Source: Apis mellifera
Taxonomy: Eukaryota > Arthropoda > Insecta > Hymenoptera > Apidae
Direction of reading: 5' to 3'
NCBI RefSeq assembly: GCF_003254395.2
Contig: NC_037652.1
Location: 4,179,001-4,243,000, forward strand
DNA: 64,000 nt
Shown in pieces: positions 36,417 through 55,117 of the stretch; position 1 is the first letter of the stretch; every line of letters begins with the position of its first letter. The notes below the pieces were generated by a model that saw nothing but the letters and a program-made list of their open reading frames with translations, ran no database searches and had not been told where the DNA came from. A program made the position numbers and the translations under genes.

Positions 36417-37322
36417 GTAAGTGAATTAATTATTAGTCATTTCCATTTTTAACTAAACTTTTTACGGTAATAACAAGCTATTAGAGTAATAACTCTTCAT
36501 GTGTCTAATCTAACCTAATCACGCATCCAAGTAATTTCCACTGTTCAAAATATAACGTTATTCAAATTATGATATGATATTCTTAATACTACGTGATGAT
36601 AATAGCGATGACTAGATTTCGAGCATACATTAACATCGAAACTTCTTCATTCTCGCCCAAATGATCTTCTAAATATATCTCGCGCGACGAAATGAGGTGG
36701 CTGACGTTCGCGAGCTAGCTCGAATCGCGTCGATGAAAGCTCGCGGGGCTAGGGTAAACGTTCGACGCCGGATGTTATTCAATTTCGCATTCATTACGCG
36801 GAAAACAAGGACGATGCCTCCCACGATCGCTTCGGGCGTTGCTGGTTCGTTAAAGCGTTCTCGCTGGCTGGCTTGTGTCTCTACGAGTTTGCGCTTACGT
36901 GTATTTGTTCGATCACGTCACAGATGCACACCAGGTCCCACATACGTGGTGTGTCCTAAAATTTTCAAATCTCATGCATATTTCCTGTTCAATTTTCAAA
37001 TAAAACCGAGAATTATCATTTTTATTCTTATCAATTTCATCCAAAATGTTTTTCATCATCCATGGATTGGGATGAGTTGTGTGAAAGTGTTTAAATTTTG
37101 AATTGAGAACTATAATACAGATCAATCTTTGTAATTACTTAAAAATCAAGATATAGGTAAGTACTTTTAATACCTATTATACGAAATTTGTTTCACATAA
37201 CCTTTTCCTTAGAATTACATAACCTATTAAAATCTACATAACCTTTTTGTTTCATATCAAATTTTTATACTAAATTAAGAAAGACGAAACGATTTTTAAT
37301 ATAGTAATATATTTAATTTCAG
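36417..37322. other. Probable intron with an internal GC-rich island
   Basis: A clear GC-rich island at about 36680-36940 sits in AT-rich DNA and is open in one plus frame (ADVRELARIASMKARGARVN), but it lacks an acceptor. A possible 36-base exon at 37121-37156 lies between AATACAG and GTAAGTAC. Including it would introduce a stop codon, so it would be untranslated or alternative. Confidence 0.3.
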
Positions 37323-37504
37323 GAAAATTATTAAGCAAACCTGAAAATTGCAAGACACACTGTATGCATGTTCACTGGAATATGATGGGCGCAAAGACAA
37401 TGGTAGAAGAGAACGGAGAAACGCGTGCAAGTCGCGGCCGTTCAAACAAATGCGAATATGCGCGTGCTAATATTGATGTTATACACACAAACACACATGG
37501 GTGA
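37323..37504 (+). CDS. Candidate terminal exon, short protein
   Basis: After TTTAATTTCAG the frame that fits the phase-1 start exon stays open for 59 codons to TGA at 37502-37504. It reads KLLSKPENCKTHCMHVHWNM, then a charged stretch (MVEENGETRASRGRSNKCEY). Joined to 36398-36416 it would make a protein of about 66 residues. AATAAA occurs at 37691-37696. There is no recognisable domain. A non-coding spliced RNA is an equally good reading. Confidence 0.22.
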
Positions 37505-40500
37505 CGTTATTCGAGGCGGGGCGGATGCGTTTCTCAAATACGTTCGAACGAAGAGACATGTATGAGCTTGGACAGGTTGGATATAGGGAGGAATAGTTTG
37601 AGTAATAGTTTGCTGTAGTTGGGTTCGAGAGTAGAGTGGAATTTCGAGAGAAGGAAGCGTTTTGTGGATGCGGATGGCTCTTGGGTTAAGAATAAATTGA
37701 AGAGTAATTAAATACATAGGAAGAAATAATTTGGAGAATATAAATATAAAGACCTATATCTATTCGTACGAACAAACATTTAACAATCGTTAATTATTTT
37801 CATTGTCACACATTCACTATTTCTAATAAAATTATTATTTAGAAATTTAGCTCTGATTCCTTGTTAATCTCGTGTAAAGGATATAAAATATGGTTAAAAC
37901 TTGCTAGATGGCATTGAATTAAAGATATATTCCATCAGGTAGCATTTCAATTACTACATCCAGAATCAAGTCAACGTGCTCAAAATACAATGTCTGGGCA
38001 AACAATGCTCCATTGAAAACGTGTGCACGTATATACAGGAACACCATTTACCTTCTCGAGCGAGAAACGAAAGCGTTATACACGTACACGTTAAACAAGT
38101 GTAACGCTCACATAGGCAACGATCAATCTTCTTAAGAACTCGCGTGAAACACGTGACACGATACTCGATATAGAGGTACATGTCTAGCATAGCGCAATTC
38201 TGAACGAATAACGCGAATGCAACGAGCTCGGTGATAATGATAATACGTCGCGACGTACGCACTCTTCGTTCGAACGTAAAAAGATCGAGTTTCGAAAGTA
38301 TACGTGAAAAGATAGCCGCGCAACGAATATCCGGATATAATTTTTCCTTTATCGTATAGAATATATAATAATGTTACGAAATATCGAAAAATTTGCAAAT
38401 TCATTTAACATGTTTATTAAACCTATCAGAGATTTTAATCGAACGATAATTTTTGTTTCAAATTTAAGAATTCAATTTCAATTTAAGTATAATTTAATTA
38501 TAAAAAAAAAAAATAGTATTAGAAACAATTTCAATCAATATATCATTTGATTCTATGAAATTAATTTGAAGATTTATGAGGATTTTGATTGATAGTGTGA
38601 CAACTACACGAATACCATTAAACGTACATAAAAATGTGTATTACAGCAGCGTGTTCTTTATACATTTTCACATATGACTTTTCGATATTTCAATTTTTAT
38701 TATATTTCATCCTTTCCTTTCAATATCCATTAATTTCCATTTTGCATTTTACGTTTCGCAACTTTTATTGTTTCCATTTATTATACTTTTTAAACGTTTT
38801 TAAGTCAGCGTGGTAAACGGACTGACATCGCGGAATGAATCATCGCGAATTTCACATTAAAAGTATGGATTATCGGAAAAAAAGGATATTTCATCATCCA
38901 AAAATTATCAGCATGCAAAAGCATTTTCGAAATTTCCATTTCAACGATGCGTTCGCACGCGTTCGATTAATCGTATCGGGCCGTATCTTTCCACGTTAGC
39001 AAAATAGATTTCTTCGAAAATACGCGCGATATACAACAAATCACCTCCATCGAGGATTCGATTAATCCCAAACAAATTGTCAATTAACATACACATCAAC
39101 GTTTCAAAAGTTAGTTTCCCGCGATTAAAATACGCGCCATCTTTCTCCTTCGAATATTAAATCTCCTCTCAAACTCTCTCTCTCTCTCCACGAAAAAAAA
39201 AGAAAGATCGGCTTTTGTTTCGAACTATTTATAACGCGCGAATTATCAATTATCGGAAAACAATCGATCAAAAATCCACGAATTCTAAAAGCGAATAAAT
39301 TATCGAGAAAATGATATTTCACCCGATAAAAGCGTCCCCCTGTTATCAATTCCGATTCGTGCTTTCTTTCTTTTTTTTAACCTCCAGGAATACCAGGAAG
39401 GACAACTTTCTCGTCGAGTATTTACCGAGGAATTCGACTTATTTCAGGGAAGGACAGTATCTTACGGGGAATCGATCGAGGCCGATGTTCCGGAGGCGGT
39501 TGACCGTAGTTTCCGGTCGACGACGCTCGATCCAACGAGGGGGGGGGGAGGGGAGGACACGACACGGAAGGTAAGGATAAAGCAATTAGCGCTTAACTGC
39601 AACTTTTCTGCCCTTATTTCGCCGGCGGGTGTGCTAGAATTACGGAACATGCGTCGAATATTTCGTAACGCGTTAAGCCGGCCGGGCTCGAGAGAAATTT
39701 TATCCCGCGGCCGCCGCCGAGCAAAAAGAGAGAGGGGTTTATTGGGTTACTTTAACGAGAATCAACGCGTTTCATCTGGATGAAGAGCGAACGTTGGAAA
39801 AAGCGGAAAGTAATTAGGACTTAGGTGTATATTTTTTTTAGTTCTTGTTCTTCTTCTTCTTCTTCTTCTTCTCGCTTTTTTGTCCACGTCGTGGAACAGG
39901 GGTGATTTAGTGTGGGAGGGTTTTTTTTCGAGAGAGAAGTAGGTTATCTTTTTTTTTTTTGTTTTTCGCTCGACATTGCAACTTTTTGAAATATCGTTAC
40001 GCGGTTGGCGGTAGTAGGAAGAAGGAAAATAAAAGATAATGGAGGAATTTCGTACAGGGGAGGGAGGGGAGGATGGAAAGAATGTGTTCGTTGGATTGCC
40101 TTGACTTGGAAATTACTCGTGCTTTAAATGAAATGGAAAGAGAGCGAGAATTTTACTTGAGGGGGCAGAATTTGAAAGTAATGTGAAGTAACGTTATGCT
40201 AACACCACCACCAAGGGGTTGTAAGAGGAAAAGTAGATTTTTACTTTACGCGCGTAGATGTATATATAAAATACGTAAAAATTGACTCGTTTGTTTCAAC
40301 AGAATCGATATATACGTGTATATTTTGTTGAATTTATTTCCGGGAGAATATATTTCTGGCCATTCAGTGGTATCGTTTTTTAAAAGCTTAACTTTTTAAT
40401 AAGGAAAAATAATACTTATTTTTTAATCCGTAACATATTTCCCCACTTTTAATTAATCCAATTTTTAATCTCCATTTTAAATGATATTTCATCATTCCAA

Positions 40501-42709
40501 TTAAAATGTTTCCCTTAATCTTGATTTACGTTTCATTTTCCATTTTCAAAGATTATTCCATTCAAAGAAATATATATACATATACATATTCCCAAAACGG
40601 ACCTCCTCTAATTACCCTGCGATTTAGAAAGATCGAAATGGAAAATTTAATTATTCACAATCGATGGGAAAGAGGCGTAAAACAGCCCCAGTTCAAAATC
40701 CTAATTATAATTTATCGCCAACTCGAACATCCCCCTTCAGGCTTATCCCAACCACCGCCGCCGCCAGGGCACCGCTCACTCTATTTCAAGCTCTCGATGT
40801 ATCGAGAAAATGTAGCGAGATTGCCGTCATAAATGGGGAAACGGAGGCAATCAGCCGATATACAAACCCTGATTCCCTGTAAACGCGATATGCAATCTCG
40901 AAATGCCTAGATATTGTTATCTATCGATTCGATGATCGCGCTTCTCGTTGTTCCTCCCCTCGTATCGAATCGTTTTATATATTTTTCCAACCGCTTTTTA
41001 TCCCGGCAAAATGGCCGGGTAAAATATTTCGATCGAGGAGAGAAAAAAAAAAAAAAGAGTTTAAACACACTGGCCGGCTTTAATGGGTCGCGTAACCAAT
41101 GGAAAAGAGGGAAACATAAAAGTTCGTTTCAAGTAATATCGAGGGAGGGGGATAAATTTAATTCTCGTTTCATCGAGCTGATCGATCTCGCGATTTCATC
41201 TTGCTTGATTATCCCTGTATAGGGGAATGGACGCGTACCTTTTATATTCTCCGATTTTAAATGCCTTTCGGAATCTAGCTTTCCCCGATTATTTTTAATA
41301 TCGCTCCTTTTCCGCGGCTTTTGATTTTGTATCCGCGATTCTTTTTTCTTTTTGTCGATGTATACCATTCCTCGCATATCGAGAAATTATTATTATATCG
41401 TGTGATTTTTGAATAAAAATTTTCGTGATAAGTGAACGTCTTATCTGATAATAATTCAATCCTCTATTTCCGAATGGTGTAACGAAATCATGAGTGTATA
41501 AAAATTTATAATGTGCAGCGAGTTCTTTTTGGTTGAAACTTTCGATTGTGAGGATTGGAACAAAATGTATTTAAATTTATGTTAACCGGATATAAAACTT
41601 CGCAGCCCGATGGTTTTTTTCGCTTGCAGTTATTATATTTCTCGAGAGAAAAAAATATTATTTAGCATATCTTACTTTGAAGAATTTAATTTTAAATTTT
41701 ATAATTCGAAATCGAAGAAATATGGTGTTGGCGTATTTCGAAGCACCGCGGAATAAACAATCGGAGGGATACAGCGATGATACTGTGTTTGCACGCCCAC
41801 TTTGTGCAATATTGAACGCGCTTAAAGGAAATCCTTGTGTATGCGTTACACAGATTTGCTTGATTAAATATCGGTCGGTTAACAAGCCGATGACGTAGTT
41901 ATAAATCATGCAAACGCCCACAGATTCGTCCGGTTAATTGCTTAGCCCGATTACTTATTTAAATTCGCCCCGAGACATTAATGAGGGAACGTGATTGCCC
42001 GCGGTTTGAAAGAAGCGGCAAATTGATTTCGATTTTTTTAAACGTTTTTTTCAACCGATTCCAATCCTTATAAAGATTCTTCCCTCGATATCCGCTCGAA
42101 TTCCGTCGTGAATTTTAAACCGGTCCGATCAATTACAAGACAGGTTTCTCAAAGAATACCCTCGAATCGATTTTTCGAAACGAAAAGAAAGAAAGAATCT
42201 CGAAGACAAAGAAGAAACGATTGATTAAACTATTTCTAAAAAAAAAGTTTGAATTTCTCTTCGACAATAATTCTAAATAATTTTTGAAATTAATTAAAGA
42301 TTGAAAGATTCTTCTATTTTCGAGAATGTCAAATGTATTCTCTCTTCTGAATGAGAATTAAGGAAATAAGGAGAAATGCTGTTCGTTTTCTTCGAATTCT
42401 TGGACCAGTTTTCAGAATTTTCCATTGTTACGTACAATTCTCAACGCAAAGTTTGCGTTCCTTTTATCAATTTTAATTACACAGATTATAAAAATACTCC
42501 ATCATCGTTATTTAAGGATAACTGAACGATATCCTCGAATCGTATTTTCCTGTCAGTAATTTCACTGCACGCGACGTCCCACGAGAGGGAGCGTTGCAAA
42601 GAAGAGAAGCGTTGAACTCTTCTCCCGCGAGATAGCGGAAGTCGATGCAGCCAGGCGAAAACCACCGACCCGTGCCGTCCTTCTCGAGCAAACACTCCCC
42701 TTTCGCAGC
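37505..42709. other. Non-coding stretch with no supported gene
   Basis: Contains a minus-strand Cys-rich frame at 38262-37966 that starts with GTG rather than ATG, a palindrome ACGTCGCGACGT near 38246, a CTT run near 39848-39873, G runs near 39540, and a GC-richer patch at 39400-39720. I see no splice-bounded coding frame. Confidence 0.45.
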
Positions 42710-42736
42710 CACACACACACACACACACACACACAC
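42710..42736. repeat. CA microsatellite
   Basis: Uninterrupted CA run of 27 bases, followed nearby by TGTGTGTG, so a small hairpin is possible. Confidence 0.95.
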
Positions 42737-44437
42737 TGCGTTGTGTGTGATACGCAACCACGAGAAAAGAAGGAGTAAAAGAACGATTCGATCGAGGCGA
42801 AAGAAGCTCGAAACTTTCCTCGGCTTCTTTGGATCGCCGAAGCTTTCTCCGTCTCTCTGCAATTCGTGGAATCGCGCGAGAGGAAGAGATCTTGAGAGGC
42901 TCTCGAACTCGAGCGAAGAGGAATTGGGTCTGTCCAGCTTTGGAACCCTCTTTTTCTTTGTTTTATTAAAATAATTCATTGAATTTGTCTGAGATATACA
43001 ACAAACGATCTTATTAATTCGCCTCGATAATTGGTCGGATTTTTACGAATCTTCTTTTCCCTCTCGTCGTAAGAAGAAAACAGGTTATACAGGCTCGTTG
43101 GAATTAAATTGGGGAGATAGAGATCCATCGACGACGGATGGATCGTTAATCCCGATTCGAGTTTGTCAGAAAACTTTCCCTCTCGTCATCCTCCTCCTCC
43201 TCCTCCTCTTCTTCTTACTCTCTTTATCTCTTTGTTCCAGTTAAGCAGCCCGATAAACCGAGATTCTTTCCCTTGCTCTTTGCTCTCTTAATTTTCTTAG
43301 AAACCTCTCCTCCTTTCAATCAAAAATTCGTATCAAAAGTTCATCCTTCTGCGTATCGTTTCACGCCTCCTTCCTCCTCCATCTCTGTTTCAAACGATCT
43401 CGAGAAAAGAATTTGCACGATCTCTTTATTATTAAATTAGTCATTTATTTGTTTTTTTCTTTTCCTTCTCGTTAGAAAAATATAACGTCCCTCCTCTCCG
43501 TCCTGTCAAGTGCCAAATCCTCCGAGATCCCGTCGTCGTCCCGTTTCAGAAAACTTGGCAACGGTTAGGAACCCTTCTCGGTTCCTCTCTCCAGTGTTAA
43601 TACTCCATTAAATTCTTACCACTCGTAAATGAGTTGGAGGGATAGGAGAGAGGGATGAAGGATTCGAGGCACGTCCAGTTTCGGTTTGGTGACCACGGTC
43701 GTCGAAAGAGGGAGAAAGGGATGGGGAAAAGGGAGGGAAAAATCGCGGTAAGGAATTCTCTGGGAAGAGAGTTAGAAGAGCGGGCCGAGGTTCGTTAAAA
43801 TTTCAGCTTGCATCCCTCTTGCGACCCTTGCTTCTTCGTACACGTACACGCGTTTCGTGGACATTTTTCTCTAATTTTCTTTCCTTCTCTTTTCCGTGCG
43901 ACCCAGACTCGAAACGATAAGAATAACCGATTGAAAACTCTTGCAAAATCGAAACGAGAATTTCGGTCCAGCCATTCTACTATACTTACTCTTTTTCTTT
44001 CGTTCTATTCTCTCGAGTACGATTATTTTATTTTATTTTATTCACTCTTTATTCCATGTTCTGTTACACAAGTGGATTTCTTTTTTTTTAAGTATTTCAT
44101 AATTGCAAGTCTATCGATAGTTCTTCGGGCCGCGAAATTGGAAATTGGGTGATTTTCGAACGAACAGGTCGTTCCCTTTCGATTTTATGCGCAGGAGGAG
44201 TAACGTTATGTAAATTCTTGTTCTGATAACGATAGATTCGGGGAAATTACATTTCCTGAAGGCTAGAAGGGCAGCTATCGATGAATTTCTAACGCGGCTG
44301 ACTAGACACTAGAGACTGTTCTACTTGACTTGGAATTTCGCCAATAACATTCTTATCGAAAAATGAAAACTTCGAGTATTCTTATAAATAATTTTTACAA
44401 CTCGCAAATTTAATTTACGATTATAAAAAATATTCTA
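42737..44437. other. Non-coding stretch with no supported gene
   Basis: Contains TCC/CTT runs at about 43190-43218 and a strong acceptor-like TATCTCTTTGTTCCAG ending at 43240. The frame after it is open for about 65 codons but is biased by the local pyrimidine tract. The rest is mixed. Confidence 0.45.
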
Positions 44438-44914
44438 CCGGAAAGTTCTGTCCGAATCTATGACATCATTTTCGCCACGTAAGCACATGTTTATTTATTG
44501 CATGTTCGGCTCTATATTTTTATCACTTAATGTATACATACTGACGTAGCAAATAAACTATAATAAAGTTGATTCACATTAGTCTTAAGTGTGAAACGAT
44601 ATACCCATGGCGACTGATAAAGTTCATTTACGCCACTGTATTTTATACGAATTTCAACAAGGAAGAAATGCTACAGAAGCATGTAGAAATTTATCGAAAG
44701 TGTTTGGTGAAGGTACAGTTTCTGATAGGACATGCGGAAGATGGTACGAAAAATTTGAAACAACATGCAGATTTCGACCTTTCTGATAAGCCACGTTCTA
44801 GGCGACCATCTTTGATCGACGACGATGTTGTTAAGGCAATGTTGGAGCAAGATCCTTTTCTGACAACATCGGAGAAAGGCTTAATTCAGCTCAACAAACC
44901 ATTTCTGACCATTA
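44438..44914 (+). mobile_element. Truncated mariner-like element (5' part only)
   Basis: A likely left end lies at TA/CCGGAAAGTTCTGTCCG (44436 onward), about 170 bases before the transposase ATG, as in mariners. No matching right end was found downstream. The mariner sequence stops abruptly at 44914, where a 91-bp inverted repeat begins. This element is from a different subfamily from the one at 20858, because the ends and the protein differ. Confidence 0.7.
44607..44910 (+). pseudogene. Mariner transposase pseudogene, N-terminal DNA-binding part
   Basis: The ATG at 44607 begins MATDKVHLRHCILYEFQQGR and continues with the first helix-turn-helix of mariner transposases (NATEACRNLSKVFGEGTVSD, then RTCGRWYEKF). 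Around 44750-44770 the frame shifts and continues as DFDLSDKPRSRRPSLIDDDV and EQDPFLTTSE. Near 44874 a deletion of about seven bases shifts it again to ERLNSAQQTISDHY, where it meets a stop. The catalytic half (TGDEKW, HDN, DLAPSDY) is entirely missing. The element is therefore dead, with at least two frameshifts and loss of the 3' two thirds. Confidence 0.85.
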
Positions 44915-45886
44915 TTGAGAAACATTTTGATAGTAATGAATACTATGGAACAAGATATTTAGAGATAGCTTCCTTTATTCCGCACAATGACACGAGAAAG
45001 AGAGAAAGTGATCATATATTACCCTTAATCTTCCCTTCGAAAGAGATCGATTTAAATCCTATAGATTGCTAAATTACAAAATCCCTCTATATAATTCTTC
45101 TATATAAGTAACGGAAATATTCTCACCAATTGGCATCGAGAAGAAACCATTCCCCTCCCCATTCCTCTCCTTCGTTTTATTCCCTCGCTCGTAAAGGGGA
45201 TGGCCGTGCGATCCGTTTAAATTCGCGTTACTTCTCATGCGAGGGAGTCGTTGCACGACGTCGTCTCCCCTCGCATTGACCATTCCCGACCACTTTCTCC
45301 CCCCTTTTTCCTTCCCTTCCAAACAACTCCACGTCCACCACATTTCGTAGACGCTCCTCGCGCGGGGAGGGGTTAAATTCGATTCTCTTCCACCTGACGA
45401 AATAGCGCGTTACGCGCCGGTCGGATTTCCGTATGGTTTTCGAATGGCAGCAACGGTTCGCCTTTTACGATCCTCTCACGACGATTCTCTTGAAACTGGA
45501 TGTTTCTGGGATATATATATATGTATGTAAAGAAACGTATCAACGAGATAGTTTCTTGGTTTAACAGAGTGTAAATTGAAACGTTGTCGTCTTTTTTCGT
45601 TTGCTTGCTTGTTTATTCGTTCGTTGAATAGTTGAATCGGTTGAAGAAGAGTGAAAAATGGAAGCGCATCGCGTTTCAAGGGAGGTTGAAGTTTCCTTTT
45701 GCACCTTGTTGCTTAAAAGGGAACAGTTTCCACCACAAAGGGGTGGATCGTGTAACGCTTAACTTCTGCCTGTATCGCGTTTTTCTCTCTCTTTCTCTCT
45801 CTTTCTCGTATCATTGTGCGGAATAAAGGAAGCTATCTCTAAATATCTTGTTCCATAGTATTCATTACTATCAAAATGTTTCTCAA
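44915..45886. repeat. 972-bp segment bounded by 91-bp inverted repeats with TA at both borders
   Basis: The left arm 44915-45005 and right arm 45796-45886 are reverse complements over 91 bases with one difference (C at 44991). Both arms begin TTGAGAAACATTTTGATAGT when read inward. TA lies immediately outside each end (44913-44914 and 45887-45888), as for Tc1/mariner insertions. The interior (45006-45795) is GC-richer, ordinary-looking genomic sequence without transposase motifs. It could be a non-autonomous element that picked up sequence, or a small inversion whose breakpoints were duplicated in opposite orientation. Confidence 0.85.
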
Positions 45887-45908
45887 TAAGCAAGATTGAT
45901 CTTGCTTA
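45887..45908. repeat. Perfect 10-bp palindrome with 2-base spacer
   Basis: TAAGCAAGAT and ATCTTGCTTA surround TG. It directly abuts the right end of the inverted-repeat-bounded segment and shares its TA border. Confidence 0.8.
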
Positions 45909-53552
<7,644 letters not shown>

Positions 53553-53710
53553 TTTAATCCTGGGATAAATATTAATTATTATTATTATCGTTGCGATTCC
53601 ATCTCATTTCAATTTGTTAATAAAGAAGATATGAATGAAATCATATTTTGTTTTTATATCTTGTAATGAATTGTTGAAACAATTTGAATGATCAAAGTTA
53701 AATCAAAGAT
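53553..53710 (+). repeat. Direct duplication, copy 1 (158 bp)
   Basis: Begins TTTAATCCTGGGATAAATAT, includes CATCTCATTTCAATTTGTTA, and ends AATCAAAGAT. It matches 54952-55117 with small indels. Confidence 0.9.
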
Positions 53711-54500
53711 CAAAAGTTAGGGGAATAATTAACGTGGAATTTCATTGGAATCAAAGATGCCTTTATTTAAACTAATTAATTTATATATATGAATTATAGA
53801 TTAAATGTGATGAATAATTAAATACCAATAATTTATCTCTCTCGCTAATAAAATGAAAAAGTTTTTCAGAAAATTCACTCGTGATCGAGTTCGTTCGAAG
53901 TTGTTGACGTTCATTCTTTTTTTTTCTCTGGATTTAATAAAAATTCCAATTACTCAAACTTGATTATATATATACACCTTTAAATAAATTCCACGATTTG
54001 ATGAACTTGATGAAAACTGGTTCAATTAATTTATATTTCATATAAAATAAGTATACACTCTTCTACACCTTTCCAACGAAAATACAATGGATCCTTACAT
54101 TTCAAAAAATAAATAAATAAATAAAACGAGCAAATAAACGTTCTGGAAATTTTTAACGAATTATTGCGCGTCAAACGGATGAAACGCGTGCCTGCGTGTT
54201 TAAATCGCCGATAAGCTTCGATTCACCGATTCTTATTAAAAAAAAAAAAAGACGTTAAACCGACTCGTTTCCACTCTGCAATTTTTATTGCAAAAAATCC
54301 CAGCCAACCAACAATCCAATAACGATAAAAGAACACGGGAGGACACCGTTGCAAGAAAGGTGTAAAATCGGGTAAACGAGTATCTGAATAATTCATTAAA
54401 AAAAAAAAAAGGAAGAAAAGAGGGAGAAAAGTTAAAAGAGGAGCAAGAAACGCAGGGGCTGTTTTTAATTATCATCCCCCCCCCGCCGGTGTATTTGCAG
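53711..54500. other. AT-rich interval between duplicate copies
   Basis: A/T runs including AAATAAATAAATAAA near 54107-54123 and a poly-C run at about 54475-54484. No supported gene. Confidence 0.45.
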
Positions 54501-54564
54501 CTACTCGGGCAAGGATTACGCGTCGCAACGAGCGTACAACGTAACTCGGTTTTTACGATCTTAA
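54501..54564 (+). CDS. Weak candidate terminal exon
   Basis: GTGTATTTGCAG ending at 54500 resembles an acceptor. One frame after it reads YSGKDYASQRAYNVTRFLRS before TAA at 54562-54564, a composition unlike the surrounding low-complexity frames. A second frame is also open to 54671, and no upstream exon was found. Function is unknown. Confidence 0.15.
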
Positions 54565-54951
54565 GAGCGTTTCCTGGCCGGAAAGGGAAGCTTTATGGAA
54601 GGAAAATTGTCCTCCTCGAGGCTAGGCTATCTCGAGGTTGCTTGTTGACCAGCTTCCCGAATACGCGTTAACAAAATAAAAAAGAAATGGTTGAAATTGT
54701 CCTCGCACGCTGCTCTGCGAATTATTTCCTCCATCTCTAATTTTATTACCTTTCTTGTGACTGTGCTCCAATGATTTAGGCGAACTTGTTCGATCAAGTT
54801 TAAGCTCGGATCGATGTATTATATATCTTCGTTTTTGATCGATGAATAGACGAAGAGGATTTGAGTGCAGAAAGTGAAGATATTTTAACTTGCAAGATAT
54901 ATTCTTTTTTTTCTATTTATAAAAACCGATCTGTAAATTTTACGTTGCAAT

Positions 54952-55117
54952 TTTAATCCTGGGATAAATATTAATTATTATTATTATTGTTTCCATCTCA
55001 TTTCAATTTGTTAATAAAGAAGATGATATGAATTTGAATGAAATTATATTTTGTTTTTACATCTTGTGTTGTAATGAATGTTGAAACAATTTGAATGATC
55101 AAAATTAAATCAAAGAT
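54952..55117 (+). repeat. Direct duplication, copy 2 (166 bp)
   Basis: Same order of motifs as 53553-53710, with a deletion after the ATT run and short insertions (GAT near 55023, TTGAAT near 55032, TGT near 55067). Confidence 0.9.
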
